Positions 51,043 through 61,535 of a stretch of DNA of 64,000 bases are shown here, in pieces (position 1 is the first letter of the stretch; each line of letters opens with the position of its first letter). The notes beneath the pieces are model-generated. The model saw nothing but the letters and a program-made list of their open reading frames with translations. It did no database searches and was not told the origin of the DNA. This stretch comes from an uncultured Prevotella sp. Lineage in GTDB: Bacteria; Bacteroidota; Bacteroidia; Bacteroidales; Bacteroidaceae. Location of the stretch: contig OMZM01000001.1 of assembly GCA_900315545.1 (NCBI GenBank), forward strand, positions 115,540 through 179,539, read 5' to 3'. The translations under genes and the position numbers were made by a program.

Positions 51043-51507
51043 ATGGACAAGATAAAAGAAGAAAAGTATGATATGCTCTATCGGCAGATAGCATCGCTGA
51101 TAGACGGCGAGAGCAATGCGACAGGCATACTTGCCAACGTGTCGGCAGCCATACACACGACGATGGATTTCTGGTGGACAGGCTTCTATCTCGTCAGCAA
51201 CGGCGAGCTGCAGCTGGGTCCGTTTCAGGGTCCCGTAGCCTGCATGCACATACAGTACGGACGCGGAGTGTGCGGAACGGCATGGAAAGAAAAGCAAACC
51301 ATTGTCGTCGGCGACGTGGAGCAGTTTCCGGGACACATAGCATGCAGTTCGCTGTCGCGCTCGGAGATAGTAGTGCCTATATATAATAAGGTGGGCGAAG
51401 TGGTCGGAGTGCTCGACATCGACAGCAAGGAACTGGACACCTTCGACGACACAGACAAGATATGGCTGGAGAAAATAACATCGCTTGTCAGCCGACAATT
51501 ATATTAA
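51043..51507 (+). CDS. GAF-domain free methionine-(R)-sulfoxide reductase
   Basis: 154-residue single GAF domain of the fRMsr type, which reduces free L-methionine-(R)-sulfoxide in the cytoplasm with thioredoxin. The three conserved cysteines are seen at Cys67 (GPVACMHI), Cys77 (GRGVCGTAW) and Cys101 (GHIACSSLSRSEIVVP), together with WWTGFYLV and the closing GVLDIDSKELDTFDDTD. Length and cysteine spacing are typical. It is divergently transcribed from the small exported-protein gene across 90 bp. Confidence 0.92.
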   Translation: MDKIKEEKYDMLYRQIASLIDGESNATGILANVSAAIHTTMDFWWTGFYLVSNGELQLGPFQGPVACMHIQYGRGVCGTAWKEKQTIVVGDVEQFPGHIACSSLSRSEIVVPIYNKVGEVVGVLDIDSKELDTFDDTDKIWLEKITSLVSRQLY

Positions 51508-51530
51508 AACACACTTTTTTACTGGCTTTT

Positions 51531-51562
51531 ATTGTATAATTCGACTAAAAACAGTATTTTTG
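51531..51562 (+). promoter_or_regulatory. probable frr operon promoter
   Basis: ATTG (51531-51534, weak -33), 20-nt spacer, TATTTTTG (51555-51562), 27 bp before the frr ATG. Confidence 0.5.
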
Positions 51563-51589
51563 TAAACAGAAACTAAAACCAATATAATT

Positions 51590-52150
51590 ATGATAGACGT
51601 AAAAGCAACCCTACAGGAGAGTGAAGAAAGAATGCAGATGGCTGCCATGTTTTTAGAGGAATCGCTGTCGCGTGTCCGTGCCGGACGCGCCAACGTTGCA
51701 ATCCTCGACGGCGTCAGAGTGAACAGCTACGGACAGATGGTGCCGCTCAATCAGGTGGCAAACGTATCGTGCCCCGACGCCAGGACTATAGCCATTAAGC
51801 CATGGGACAAGAAAGTCATTAAAGATATAGAAAAGGCTATCATGGACAGCGATGTCGGCATAACACCGGAAAACAACGGAGAGATTATCCGACTGGGTAT
51901 TCCGCAGCCTACGGAGGAACGCCGACGCGACCTCGTAAAGCAGTGTAACAAGACAGGAGAGAAAGCAAAGGTTGAGGTGCGCAACGTGCGCAGCGACGTG
52001 AAAGACAAGCTGAAGAAAGCCATTAAGGACGGACTTTCTGAAGACAACGAGAAGGATGCCGAACTCGAACTGCAGAAACTGCACGACAAGTATATAAAGA
52101 AAATCGACGAACTGCTTGAGGAAAAGAACAAGGAAATAATGACAGTTTAG
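51590..52150 (+). CDS. frr: ribosome recycling factor
   Basis: 186-residue RRF that, with EF-G, splits post-termination ribosomes. Seen: long N-terminal helix with [28 protein letters not shown], the ISxPD-like [40 protein letters not shown], and a C-terminal helix ending [10 protein letters not shown]. Length typical. rsgA starts 4 bp later. Confidence 0.97.
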   Translation: MIDVKATLQESEERMQMAAMFLEESLSRVRAGRANVAILDGVRVNSYGQMVPLNQVANVSCPDARTIAIKPWDKKVIKDIEKAIMDSDVGITPENNGEIIRLGIPQPTEERRRDLVKQCNKTGEKAKVEVRNVRSDVKDKLKKAIKDGLSEDNEKDAELELQKLHDKYIKKIDELLEEKNKEIMTV

Positions 52151-52154
52151 TCGA

Positions 52155-53090
52155 GTGAGCGGACTTGTAATAAAAAATACAGGCAGTTGGTACACTGTCC
52201 TGACCGACGACGGACAGACAATAGACTGCAAGATAAAAGGCAATTTTCGGTTGCGCGGCATCCGAAGCACTAATCCTATTGCAGTAGGAGACCGCGTAAC
52301 CGTAAACATCGGAGCAGACCAGACAACGGCATTCATAACCGAGATAGAAGAACGCCGCAACTGGATTATAAGAAAATCGCAAAACCTATCGAAACAAAGC
52401 CATATACTGGCTGCCAACGTAGACCAGGTTTTTCTCATCGTAACGGTAAACTACCCCGAGACAAACACTACATTCATCGACCGCTTTCTTGCTTCGGCAG
52501 AGGCTTACAGGATACCTGTCGTTCTGATTTTCAATAAGAAAGACTTGCTCAGCGAGGAGGAATCTGAATATCAGCAGATGATGATAGACCTGTATGAGAA
52601 TGTAGGCTACGAATGCAAGGCTATCTCTGCTACCGACAAGGCATGCACAGACGAGCTGCACGACATGCTGCGCGACAAGATAACACTGTTCAGCGGAAAC
52701 AGCGGCGTGGGCAAGTCGACGCTGCTGAACAGCCTTATACCAGGACTAAACCTGCGCACGGCGGAAATCAGCGAGTCGCACAACACTGGCATGCACACCA
52801 CTACGTTCAGCGAAATGCTGCGTCTGCCTTTCGGCGGATGGGCTATCGACACACCCGGAATAAAAGGTTTCGGAACATTCGACATAAACCCCGAGGAGCT
52901 GTCGGGCTATTTCCGAGACATATTCCACTTCGCAAAAGACTGTCGGTTTAGCGACTGCACGCATACACACGAGCCGGGATGCGCCGTACTGAAAGCAGTG
53001 GAGGAACAATACATAGCGCTTAGCCGATACAATTCCTACCTCTCAATGCTCAACGACAAAGACGAGGGAAAGTATCGAGAGGCATATTAG
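52155..53090 (+). CDS. rsgA: small ribosomal subunit biogenesis GTPase RsgA
   Basis: 311-residue circularly permuted GTPase assisting late 30S maturation. Order of parts: N-terminal OB domain ([24 protein letters not shown]), G4 as IFNKKDL, then the P-loop [26 protein letters not shown]3 as [10 protein letters not shown], and a C-terminal zinc finger [16 protein letters not shown]. All expected elements are present. Start is ATG 52155 (MSGLVIKN), 4 bp after frr. The next gene trmD follows 12 bp later, so frr-rsgA-trmD are likely one transcript. Confidence 0.96.
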   Translation: MSGLVIKNTGSWYTVLTDDGQTIDCKIKGNFRLRGIRSTNPIAVGDRVTVNIGADQTTAFITEIEERRNWIIRKSQNLSKQSHILAANVDQVFLIVTVNYPETNTTFIDRFLASAEAYRIPVVLIFNKKDLLSEEESEYQQMMIDLYENVGYECKAISATDKACTDELHDMLRDKITLFSGNSGVGKSTLLNSLIPGLNLRTAEISESHNTGMHTTTFSEMLRLPFGGWAIDTPGIKGFGTFDINPEELSGYFRDIFHFAKDCRFSDCTHTHEPGCAVLKAVEEQYIALSRYNSYLSMLNDKDEGKYREAY

Positions 53091-53102
53091 AAAGTAAACA
53101 CC

Positions 53103-53777
53103 ATGCGAATAGACATCATAACTGTTTTGCCTGAGATGCTGGAAGGATTTGTAAACGAATCTATACTTGCGAGGGCACAGAAGAAAGGACTGGCAGAGAT
53201 ACACCTGCACAACCTGCGCGACTATACTACCGACAAGTGGCGGCGCGTAGACGACTACCCGTACGGAGGGTTTGCAGGCATGGTAATGCAGTGCGAGCCT
53301 ATAGACAGATGCATATCTGCACTGAAGGAGGAACGCGACTACGACGAGGTGATTTTCACATCGCCCGACGGCGAACAGTTTAACCAGCATGTTGCCAACG
53401 AGCTGTCGATGAAAGGCAACATCATAATATTGTGCGGACACTATAAGGGTATAGACCACCGAATACGCGAGCACCTGATAACACGCGAAATATCTATCGG
53501 CGACTATGTACTTACAGGAGGCGAACTGGCAGCGGCTATCATGGCAGATGCTATCGTGAGAGTAGTGCCCGGAGTCATCGGCGACGAGCAAAGCGCACTG
53601 TCTGACTGCTTCCAAGACGACTTGCTGTCGGCACCTATATACACACGTCCGGCTGACTACAAAGGCTGGAAAGTGCCTGAAATTCTGCTCAGCGGCAATG
53701 AAGCAAAGATTAAGGCATGGGAGATGGAGCAGGCAATGGAGCGAACACGCAGGCTCAGACCTGACTTGCTGAAATAA
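53103..53777 (+). CDS. trmD: tRNA (guanine37-N1)-methyltransferase
   Basis: 224-residue SPOUT-class enzyme placing m1G37 next to the anticodon to prevent frameshifting. Seen: [47 protein letters not shown], and the trefoil-knot SAM-binding [14 protein letters not shown]. Length is near the usual 225-250. 12 bp after rsgA. Confidence 0.97.
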   Translation: MRIDIITVLPEMLEGFVNESILARAQKKGLAEIHLHNLRDYTTDKWRRVDDYPYGGFAGMVMQCEPIDRCISALKEERDYDEVIFTSPDGEQFNQHVANELSMKGNIIILCGHYKGIDHRIREHLITREISIGDYVLTGGELAAAIMADAIVRVVPGVIGDEQSALSDCFQDDLLSAPIYTRPADYKGWKVPEILLSGNEAKIKAWEMEQAMERTRRLRPDLLK

Positions 53778-53820
53778 GAAAGACAGACAAAATAGTTTTC
53801 TAACATAAAAAACAAAAGAA

Positions 53821-54774
53821 ATGACTGCAATAAATAAAACAAGAATATGTGAACTTTTCGGTATAGAAAAGCCTATCGTACAGGGTGGAATGGTATGGAT
53901 CAGTGGCTGGCGACTGGCTGCTGCGGTGAGCAATGCAGGCGGACTGGGACTGCTCGGAGCAGGCTCGCTGCCACCGGAACTGCTGCGCGAACACATCAGC
54001 AAGATGAAACAGGCAACAGACAAGCCATGGGGCATAAACCTGCCACTGATGAATCCAGCTGCCGAAGAGATTGTAAAAGTAATAATAGAAGAAGGTGTCA
54101 AGATAGTATTTACATCGGCTGGCAGTCCAAAGAAATACACATCTCTGTTCCATGAACATGGAATAAAGGTGGCACACGTTGTCAGCAGTTCCAAGTTTGC
54201 ACGCAAGTGTGAGGATGCAGGAGTAGACGCCGTAGTGTGCGAAGGCTTCGAGGCAGGCGGACACAACGGTCGCGAGGAAACGACAACGATGGTGCTCGTG
54301 CCACAGGTACGCAAGGCAACATCGCTGCCAGTGATTGCTGCCGGAGGCATAGCTTCTGGTGCAGCCATAGCAGCAGCTTTTGTTTTGGGTGCAGAAGGCG
54401 TTCAGATAGGTACACTCTTTGCTTTAACGGAGGAAAGCAGTGCTTCTGATGCTTTCAAGAAACGCTGTACTTCGCTTGAAGAAGGCGACACTATGCTAAC
54501 GCTGAAGTTGCTCTCGCCTACCCGACTGGTAAAGAACGACTTGTTCAACCGCATTGACGAGGCTGAGAAAAAGGGTGCAGACAAAGACGAACTGCTGAAA
54601 CTTGTTCCTCCAGGCTCGGCTCGCAGAGGAATATTTGAAGACGACCAGGACAATGGAGAAGTGGAAATAGGTCAGATAGCATCCGACATTAAAGAAATAC
54701 TGCCTGTCGCTACTGTCATGCAACGACTTGAGGAAGAATTTTGCCAGGCAGTAAAGTCAAACCTGCAAATGTAG
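53821..54774 (+). CDS. FMN-dependent FabK/nitronate monooxygenase-family protein
   Basis: 317-residue flavin-dependent TIM-barrel enzyme. Seen: IEKPIVQGGMVWISGWRLAAAVSNAGGLGLLGAG at the N-terminus, GVDAVVCEGFEAGGHNG (FMN-phosphate region with the conserved His), LPVIAAGGIASGAAIAAAFVLGAEGVQIGTLFA. These fit both enoyl-ACP reductase II (FabK, fatty-acid elongation) and class II nitronate monooxygenases; sequence alone does not separate them. No fatty-acid genes adjoin it. It is followed by a strong terminator facing recA. Confidence 0.85.
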   Translation: MTAINKTRICELFGIEKPIVQGGMVWISGWRLAAAVSNAGGLGLLGAGSLPPELLREHISKMKQATDKPWGINLPLMNPAAEEIVKVIIEEGVKIVFTSAGSPKKYTSLFHEHGIKVAHVVSSSKFARKCEDAGVDAVVCEGFEAGGHNGREETTTMVLVPQVRKATSLPVIAAGGIASGAAIAAAFVLGAEGVQIGTLFALTEESSASDAFKKRCTSLEEGDTMLTLKLLSPTRLVKNDLFNRIDEAEKKGADKDELLKLVPPGSARRGIFEDDQDNGEVEIGQIASDIKEILPVATVMQRLEEEFCQAVKSNLQM

Positions 54775-54854
54775 GTTTCCTTATTCTACATGCGATTTTA
54801 CAGATATAAGACATATAGGGTTTGCTGTACTTACAGACAATGTTCCTACATATA

Positions 54855-54890
54855 AAAAATTAGTCTGCTCATACGGGCAGACTAATTTTT
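54855..54890. terminator. bidirectional terminator between the flavoprotein gene and recA
   Basis: AAAAATTAGTCTGC (54855-54868) and GCAGACTAATTTTT (54877-54890) are a perfect 14-bp stem with an 8-nt loop, followed by ATTTTT. Confidence 0.9.
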
Positions 54891-54952
54891 ATTTTTGCAA
54901 TAAGGCTACAAGAAACATGAAGTGGATTTCATGTTTTTTGCAGTGTACTGTC

Positions 54953-55984
54953 TTATGGCTTCTCGTTTCTTATTGCTTCCATAATCTTGGCTTCGAGTTC
55001 CTCGCACAGTTCGGGATTATCGCGCAGCAAGTCTTTTGTTGCATCGCGTCCCTGAGCCAGTTTCGAGTCTTGATAAGAAAACCATGAACCGCTCTTCTGT
55101 ATAATGTTGTACTCAACACCAAGATCGATGATTTCTCCTACCTTTGATATTCCTTCGCCAAACATTATGTCGAATTCGCACTTGCGGAAAGGAGGCGCAA
55201 CCTTATTCTTAACAACCTTCACTTTCGTAAGGTTTCCAAAGACCTGCTCGCCATCCTTTATCTGCGTAGACTTGCGTATGTCTATGCGCACCGAAGCGTA
55301 GAACTTCAAGGCATTTCCACCCGTTGTCGTTTCCGGATTGCCAAACATTATGCCAATCTTCTCACGCATCTGGTTGATGAAGATACATGTAGTCTTTGTC
55401 TTGCTTATTGTTGCCGTCAGCTTTCTCAGAGCCTGGCTCATCAGACGCGCATGTAGTCCGACAGCCGAGTCGCCCATGTCGCCTTCTATCTCTTTCTTGG
55501 GAGTGAGCGCTGCCACCGAGTCGATAACGATAATGTCTATTGCTGACGAACGAATCAACTGGTCTGCTATTTCGAGCGCCTGCTCGCCATTGTCGGGCTG
55601 AGAGATAAGCAGATTGTCTACATCTACGCCCAGTTTTTCAGCATAGAAACGGTCGAAGGCATGCTCTGCATCGATGAATGCAGCTATACCACCGAGTTTC
55701 TGAGCCTCAGCAATAGCGTGTATAGCCAACGTTGTCTTACCAGACGACTCCGGTCCATATATCTCTATTATTCTTCCACGAGGATATCCTCCTACACCAA
55801 GTGCCGCATTAAGTCCAATGCTGCCTGTTGGTATTACTTCTACATCCTCTGTCGTTTCGTCGCCAAGTTTCATGATAGAGCCTTTACCAAAGTCTTTCTC
55901 TATCTTACTCATTGCCGACTGCAACGCTTTCAAACGTGCTGACTTGTCTTCTGAGTTCATTTCCTGAATATCTTTTTTTGCCAT
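54953..55984 (-). CDS. recA: recombinase A
   Basis: 343-residue RecA, catalysing strand exchange and SOS co-protease activity. Seen: Walker A GPESSGKT at residues 77-84, Walker [13 protein letters not shown], loop L1 [19 protein letters not shown], and loop L2 [32 protein letters not shown]. Full length for the family. It is the last gene of a minus-strand run starting with parA, 25 bp after ddh; no LexA-type palindrome was seen in that short gap. Confidence 0.98.
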   Translation of the reverse strand: MAKKDIQEMNSEDKSARLKALQSAMSKIEKDFGKGSIMKLGDETTEDVEVIPTGSIGLNAALGVGGYPRGRIIEIYGPESSGKTTLAIHAIAEAQKLGGIAAFIDAEHAFDRFYAEKLGVDVDNLLISQPDNGEQALEIADQLIRSSAIDIIVIDSVAALTPKKEIEGDMGDSAVGLHARLMSQALRKLTATISKTKTTCIFINQMREKIGIMFGNPETTTGGNALKFYASVRIDIRKSTQIKDGEQVFGNLTKVKVVKNKVAPPFRKCEFDIMFGEGISKVGEIIDLGVEYNIIQKSGSWFSYQDSKLAQGRDATKDLLRDNPELCEELEAKIMEAIRNEKP

Positions 55985-56009
55985 TATTATGTTATGTTTT
56001 AATATTGTT

Positions 56010-56909
56010 TTACACTAATTTGCCTATCCACTCGTCTCTGTCGCCAGGCAATAAGTCTACTACAGGTATCTCAATCATAGTGTAGCATCCTGGCTGCAAA
56101 CGCATTGTTGCACGTGCCACGTTGACGAGCACCTGACCTGTCAGAGCCGGATTGTTTATACTCATATTGAACTCAAGACGCTGGTTTTGTGTCTGTCCAG
56201 AGACTCCCTTTCTTACAAGATTGACGCCATGTCCCATGTCGCGTACGTTGTCAACCGAGTCAACAGCAAATACATGGGTCTCGTCGTTAGCAAAATATGG
56301 ATCTGCCTTTATTCTCTTTTTTACATCTTCCAGACTTGCTCCGCCTTCAAGTTCCACGTAGACCATTCGTCTGTGTATGCCCTCGCCAAGCGGTATCGTT
56401 ACCGACAAGGCGTTCTTTACTCCTTCCTTTGAGCGCACACACACAGAGTGTCCCATAGACATGCCTGGTCCGAAGTTTGTATAGCTCAGTCCTTTCGGAG
56501 CAAGACTTTCCATAAGCGTTCTGACAACAGAGTCGCTTCCCGGGTCCCACCCTGCGGCTATGACGCTAACCCTTCCATTTTCCTTGCATATAGGCATAAG
56601 GTTTGAGCGGTATTGCGGTATTGACGTGTGTATATCGAAAGAGTCTACAGTATTTATTCCCAATGGCAGTATCTGTCGCGCATATTCCTCGCACGAACGT
56701 GTAGGGGTTGCCAGAATGGCAACATCTACATCGTTCAGTTCGCGTATATCCTTCACAACCTGATACTTTTCAAGTTCCATCGGTTTATTTTCTGATCCGT
56801 TTCTGCGTACTATTCCTGCTATATCGAAGTCAGGTGCTTCTTGCAATGCCTGTATTGTGTAGCGGCCTATATTTCCGTAGCCCACTACTGCTGCTCTAAT
56901 TTTCTTCAT
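56010..56909 (-). CDS. ddh: meso-diaminopimelate dehydrogenase
   Basis: 299-residue NADPH-dependent enzyme that makes meso-diaminopimelate in one step from tetrahydrodipicolinate, for lysine and peptidoglycan. Seen: Rossmann motif [17 protein letters not shown] (residues 5-21), [32 protein letters not shown], and [19 protein letters not shown] 56909 is chosen because its product begins [13 protein letters not shown] as in the family and is about the usual 300 residues; the frame is open 21 bp further. Confidence 0.93.
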   Translation of the reverse strand: MKKIRAAVVGYGNIGRYTIQALQEAPDFDIAGIVRRNGSENKPMELEKYQVVKDIRELNDVDVAILATPTRSCEEYARQILPLGINTVDSFDIHTSIPQYRSNLMPICKENGRVSVIAAGWDPGSDSVVRTLMESLAPKGLSYTNFGPGMSMGHSVCVRSKEGVKNALSVTIPLGEGIHRRMVYVELEGGASLEDVKKRIKADPYFANDETHVFAVDSVDNVRDMGHGVNLVRKGVSGQTQNQRLEFNMSINNPALTGQVLVNVARATMRLQPGCYTMIEIPVVDLLPGDRDEWIGKLV

Positions 56910-56960
56910 GTTTGTTTTTTTTTGGTACATTTATCTGTTATACTATTAATAATATGTATA

Positions 56961-59300
56961 CTATATCTGCATTACTTCCGTAAGGTCTTCTATTTTTTTC
57001 AGACGGTTTACTATCACGCTGACATCATGTCTGTCGTGCACTCTCAGGTCTATTGTTCCGTCGAATATCCCGTCTTCCGAAGTTATGATGATTTTCCTCA
57101 TCATTATGTTCAACTTATCGGACAACACCTCCGTTACCTCTTTCAGCATACCCATACGGTCGATGCCGCGAATCTGTATGGTTGCATCGAAGTGCATTCG
57201 CCAGTGTTCTCCCCATCGTGCATCAAGAATCCTGTTGCCGTAACTTGACTTCAGTTTATTAGCCACAGGGCATGACCGCTGGTGAATTTCTATTTGCTTG
57301 TCATCGTTTATGAAACCCAGAGCATCATCGCCAGGGATAGGATGACAGCAGTCATGGAACACGTATTTCCTGATGTTTTCTTCCGTGATGTATATCGGCT
57401 TCTTGCGGTTGAAGTCTTTGCCTACAGTTATTCTTTCAATAGCCGTAAGACCTTCTTTCTTTGTCTCGTATTTCTTTTCGTGTCCTATAAACGGTACAAA
57501 TCTCTTCCACTTAGACTTCTCATGTCGCTTATATCTGCTGTGCAACATGTCGATGTCAGTGTCTGAAAGAACTATTGTCTTGTCTCCTACTGCAAGGAAG
57601 AAGTTTTCGTGTTTCTGCAAGTCGTGCCACTCACACAGATGGTTCAGCGTGGTGGTAGTCATCTCCATGTCATGCTTTGCGAGGAAATCTCTGACTATAG
57701 CCTCGCCATGCTTTTGTATTTCCCTGTTTTGTCGCCGCAACATGGCTTGTATCTTGCTCTTTGCCTTAGCCGTAGAAACATAGTCAATCCACGATTCCTG
57801 CACATGCTGCGAGTTTGAGGTTATAATCTCCACCTGGTCGCCACTTTGCAGTTTATAGCTCAGCGGGACCAGTTTATGGTTTACTTTTGCACCTATGCAG
57901 TGTGTTCCGAGAAACGTGTGTATCTGAAATGCAAAGTCGAGAGCCGTACATCCTGCAGGCATTGTCATCAGTTCTCCCTTCGGTGTGAATACAAATATTT
58001 CCGAAGCAAAGAGGTTTAACTTTATCGCGTCGAGGAAGTCCATTGCGTCTGGCTGTGGGTCGTCGAGGATTTCCTTTATAGTTCTGAGCCAATCGTTCAG
58101 TTCGCCCTCGTCTTCTATTATTTCCGTTGGTCCTTCCTTGTATTTCCAGTGTGCTGCAAATCCTTGCTCGGCTATTTCATCCATCCGCTGGGAGCGTATC
58201 TGCACCTCTACCCATCGTCCTTTTTTCGACATGAATGTTGCATGCAGTGCCTGATATCCGTTAGCCTTTGGCTGTCCAAGCCAGTCGCGTGTACGGTCCG
58301 GATGTTTCTTATATAGCTTCGACAGTTCTACATAGATATTGTAGCAGTCGTTAAGTTCATTTTCCTTAGTCGTAGGCTTATATACTATCCTTACTGCCAA
58401 GATATCGTATATTTCTTCAAACGTGAGATGCTTGTTCTGCATCTTTGTCCATATAGAATACGGTGTCTTCACTCTTGCCTTTACCTCATATTCGATGCCC
58501 ATCTTGTCGAGTGCCTCCCTTATGGGTGTCGTAAACTGCGTGAACAACTCTTCGCGCTGTTCCTGCGACAGAGCCAGTTTCTTTGATATGGAGGCATAAT
58601 CTTCCGGATGTTCATACCTGAAACTCAGGTCTTCGAGTTCACTTTTTATCTTGTTCAGTCCCAGTCGATTTGCCAGCGGTGCATATATGTACAGTGTTTC
58701 TCCGGCTATCTTGTACTGCTTGTGTGCCGGCTGCGACTCGAGGGTGCGCATGTTGTGCAGGCGGTCGCATATCTTTATCAGTATAACTCTGATGTCGCTG
58801 CTCATGGTCAGCAACAGTTTCTTAAAATTTTCTGCCTGTGCCGAAGCCTGTTCGCCAAAGATTCCGCCAGAGATTTTTGTTAGTCCATCTACTATCTGTG
58901 CTATCTTCTTACCGAATATTGTCTCGATGTCTTCCACCGTATAGTCGGTATCTTCCACCACGTCGTGCAACAGTGCCGAGCATATACTCGTCGAGCCAAG
59001 TCCCATTTCGCTGCTTGCTATCATTGCCACAGCGATAGGGTGCATGATATATGGTTCTCCTGACAGTCTGCGCACGCCCTTGTGAGCCTGACGTGCGAAG
59101 TTGAAAGCCTTAGTGATGATGTCAACTTTCTTTCTGTGTCGCGATGCCAGATAACTTTCCAACAACTTGTTGAAAGCATCGTTCACAAGTTTGTCTTCAT
59201 CACTCTGCTGTGTCTGCTCGTCTGCCTTCTGCAATACTTCGTCGTCCTTGCCCTGCATTGCCTGTTCTTCGGATGATGTTTTCTTATCTTCCATAACCAA
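56961..59300 (-). CDS. bifunctional (p)ppGpp synthetase/hydrolase, RelA/SpoT family
   Basis: 779-residue long RSH protein, controlling the stringent response. Domain order: hydrolase HD domain with His112-Asp113 and Glu116-Asp117 (LLHDVVEDTDYT), synthetase domain (KANGYQALHATF and the preceding YDILAVRIVY), TGS (IFVFTPKGELMTMPAGCTALDFA), helical/zinc-finger region (FHDCCHPIPGDDALGF), C-terminal ACT (IRGIDRMGMLKEVTEVLSDKLNI). The HD residues are intact, so hydrolysis is expected as well as synthesis. The start could be codon 1 or 3 (MVMEDK). Confidence 0.95.
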   Translation of the reverse strand: MVMEDKKTSSEEQAMQGKDDEVLQKADEQTQQSDEDKLVNDAFNKLLESYLASRHRKKVDIITKAFNFARQAHKGVRRLSGEPYIMHPIAVAMIASSEMGLGSTSICSALLHDVVEDTDYTVEDIETIFGKKIAQIVDGLTKISGGIFGEQASAQAENFKKLLLTMSSDIRVILIKICDRLHNMRTLESQPAHKQYKIAGETLYIYAPLANRLGLNKIKSELEDLSFRYEHPEDYASISKKLALSQEQREELFTQFTTPIREALDKMGIEYEVKARVKTPYSIWTKMQNKHLTFEEIYDILAVRIVYKPTTKENELNDCYNIYVELSKLYKKHPDRTRDWLGQPKANGYQALHATFMSKKGRWVEVQIRSQRMDEIAEQGFAAHWKYKEGPTEIIEDEGELNDWLRTIKEILDDPQPDAMDFLDAIKLNLFASEIFVFTPKGELMTMPAGCTALDFAFQIHTFLGTHCIGAKVNHKLVPLSYKLQSGDQVEIITSNSQHVQESWIDYVSTAKAKSKIQAMLRRQNREIQKHGEAIVRDFLAKHDMEMTTTTLNHLCEWHDLQKHENFFLAVGDKTIVLSDTDIDMLHSRYKRHEKSKWKRFVPFIGHEKKYETKKEGLTAIERITVGKDFNRKKPIYITEENIRKYVFHDCCHPIPGDDALGFINDDKQIEIHQRSCPVANKLKSSYGNRILDARWGEHWRMHFDATIQIRGIDRMGMLKEVTEVLSDKLNIMMRKIIITSEDGIFDGTIDLRVHDRHDVSVIVNRLKKIEDLTEVMQI

Positions 59301-59348
59301 CTTATTTAATGGACTTTTGTTTGTATGTATCTAAGCGTTGTTATGCTA

Positions 59349-60773
59349 TCACTTCACTTTCAGTTTCTTTCCCGTCTGTATGGTTGAGCCTTTCAGTTTG
59401 TTCATCTTTTTCAGTTTCTCCACTGTCGTTCCATGCTTCTTTGCTATGCTCGACAGTGTTTCGCCTTTCTTTATGGTTACGTTCTGGCTTGCTGCGCGCT
59501 TGCTGCGTGATTTGCGGTGTTTCGACTTTGCCGACTGTCTGTGTCTTGATGACATTCCATTTCCTCTGGCTGAATGTCTTGACGACTGTCGGCTGTAGCT
59601 GTTCGACGAACGAGTATATGTTCTCGCAGGAGTCTGCACTTCCGGCACGTCAACGGTGTTGCGTTTGCTGAACAGTTCGTCTGCACGATAGTTGTACACA
59701 GAGTCTTCGTTGTCGATGAAAGCGTTGATTGTCTCTATCGGCATGCGCACCAGCGATGGTTCCGTGTTTCCGTTTACTATGTCTCGTCGGTATTGCGGGT
59801 TTAGTTCACGCAGCATGTCTATGTCTACGTTGCATACGTTTGCTATCTGTTCAAAGTGCAGGTTTCTGCTCACAAGCACGGTGTCGCTCTTGACCGACAG
59901 GTCTGTTACCATCGGGCAGATGCCGTGTTCGCAATAGTAATTCATCACATAGTTTGCTGCGATGAATGCCGGCACATATCCACGTGTTTCAGAAGGCAGG
60001 TATGGGTATATCTCCCAATAGTCTCTGCTTCCGCCGGAACGGTGTATGGCTTTGTTTACGTTTTCCGGTCCGCAGTTGTATGCTGCAATAACAAGGTTCC
60101 AGTCGCCGAAAATCTTGTACAAATCGCGCATGTACTGTGCTGCGGCATACGATGCTCTCAGCGGGTCGCAACGCTCATCCACCAGTGAGTTCACTTGCAG
60201 TCCGTAGCGCTTTCCTGTGTTGAGCATGAACTGCCACAATCCTGTTGCGCCCACTCTCGACACTGCCTTAGGGTTAAGTGCCGATTCTATGACTGGCAGG
60301 TATTTCAATTCCAACGGCAAGCCGTATGACTCGAGTGCCTCTTCGAATATCGGCATGTAGAAGTTTGCCAGTCCAAGCATGTAGCTCACCTGACGGCGTC
60401 CGCGATTGACATATCGGTCAATCATCTTCCTGACGACTTCATTGTATGGCATTTCCATGACTGTCGGCAGCTTGCTCAGTCGCTCTATGTATGTATCGTC
60501 GTCAAACTCCGGGCTTTCGCTGGTTGAGTTGCAGTCGGGGTCTTGCTGTATATAAGCCTTCGTATGATAGAGCGTCAGCAGACTGTCTACGTCTTCTATC
60601 ATTGCCTCTGGCAACTCTATTATCTCCTCCTCGCCGTCCTTGTCGGTTACTACAATTTCGTATTCGTCATCATCGTCATAGTTTTCCGTATCTTCATACT
60701 GTGCGTACGCATTGTTAATTCCTCCCATAAACAGCAGTGCTGTAAGGAACAAACTGATTTTCTTTTTCATCAT
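59349..60773 (-). CDS. lytic transglycosylase with C-terminal LysM (MltD-like)
   Basis: 474 residues from ATG 60773 (MMKKKISLFLTALLFMG signal peptide, cleavage near AYAQ); the frame extends 16 codons upstream but that would precede the signal peptide. Residues 29-60 are very acidic. The SLT domain carries the catalytic Glu163 (LPVIESALNPKAVSRVGATGLWQFM) and ends with IAAYNCGPENVNKAI. A Ser/Arg-rich basic linker (about 380-430) leads to one LysM (VTIKKGETLSSIAKKHG ... IQTGKKLKVK). It cleaves peptidoglycan glycan strands in the periplasm. Confidence 0.92.
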   Translation of the reverse strand: MMKKKISLFLTALLFMGGINNAYAQYEDTENYDDDDEYEIVVTDKDGEEEIIELPEAMIEDVDSLLTLYHTKAYIQQDPDCNSTSESPEFDDDTYIERLSKLPTVMEMPYNEVVRKMIDRYVNRGRRQVSYMLGLANFYMPIFEEALESYGLPLELKYLPVIESALNPKAVSRVGATGLWQFMLNTGKRYGLQVNSLVDERCDPLRASYAAAQYMRDLYKIFGDWNLVIAAYNCGPENVNKAIHRSGGSRDYWEIYPYLPSETRGYVPAFIAANYVMNYYCEHGICPMVTDLSVKSDTVLVSRNLHFEQIANVCNVDIDMLRELNPQYRRDIVNGNTEPSLVRMPIETINAFIDNEDSVYNYRADELFSKRNTVDVPEVQTPARTYTRSSNSYSRQSSRHSARGNGMSSRHRQSAKSKHRKSRSKRAASQNVTIKKGETLSSIAKKHGTTVEKLKKMNKLKGSTIQTGKKLKVK

Positions 60774-60802
60774 ATACTTCTTTGTTTTATTTATTTTCTG
60801 TT

Positions 60803-61492
60803 CTAAAAGTTTATGCAGCATCTTATTCCAAGAGCTGTTGTTTTCATGTTGCTGCCATACATAGGCAGGTTTATTACTGTTGGTGCCACGCTCATGGAGA
60901 GGTCGCTCGATATGTCGAAGTCAGACAGCGATGCATCCACGAAGGCATCTACTATCTGCAAGGCATACACTCCCACAAGCACTATATAGCTGAGGTCGCG
61001 GTAGCGGCGATAGTAGTCCTTGCGTCGTTTGAATATATTGGCATACCGCTCGGTATTGTCGTCGTTTATCTCTGTTCCGAGATGCAGAAACTGGTTGTAG
61101 CTATGCGTATTCGGGTCGTCGTCCATGATGTCGAGATAAGCCTGCGAATAGTCGTCGTACATCATGCTGTTCCACCTTATGGCATAGATGCATCCTACAA
61201 ATCCACCGTAGATGATTGGCAGTTTCCAGAATTTCCGGTTGTATATCTGTCCTGCGCCCGGCAGCACTGCCGCCAGGATCAGGGCTTTCTTTGGCTTCGG
61301 TTTCCATGTCGACCAGTCGCGTCCCGACACAGCGATGCTGTTGTCGGCGATGCTGTCGGCTACTTGCGGCTGCAACATCGTTGCCTGACTGTCGAGCGTT
61401 TGACCTACAGACACTGTCGACGACAGTAGGAATGCTGTCATCGCAACTGATAACCTGACTATAAAACTTAATGTTTTCACTATTGTTTCCAT
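60803..61492 (-). CDS. DUF5683-domain membrane protein
   Basis: 229-residue protein. N-terminal signal/anchor (residues 11-30), then WSTWKPKPKKALILAAVLPGAGQIYNRKFWKLPIIYGGFVGCIYAI (DUF5683 signature, two membrane helices). A charged stretch rich in Asp/Arg/Tyr follows, then another helix (DLSYIVLVGVYALQIVDAFVDA) and a beta-like C-terminus. It sits between parB and the transglycosylase, its usual Bacteroidetes location. Role unknown; the position suggests envelope or chromosome-segregation link. Confidence 0.88.
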   Translation of the reverse strand: METIVKTLSFIVRLSVAMTAFLLSSTVSVGQTLDSQATMLQPQVADSIADNSIAVSGRDWSTWKPKPKKALILAAVLPGAGQIYNRKFWKLPIIYGGFVGCIYAIRWNSMMYDDYSQAYLDIMDDDPNTHSYNQFLHLGTEINDDNTERYANIFKRRKDYYRRYRDLSYIVLVGVYALQIVDAFVDASLSDFDISSDLSMSVAPTVINLPMYGSNMKTTALGIRCCINF

Positions 61493-61535
61493 TAGGAGTT
61501 GATTTGTGAATAACTCCTCTGTAAAATCATTTCTC

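Noticed and set aside
50551-51498. 315-residue version of the small exported protein
   Set aside because: The extra N-terminus is antisense to the fRMsr gene and upstream of the promoter; the signal peptide begins at 50952.
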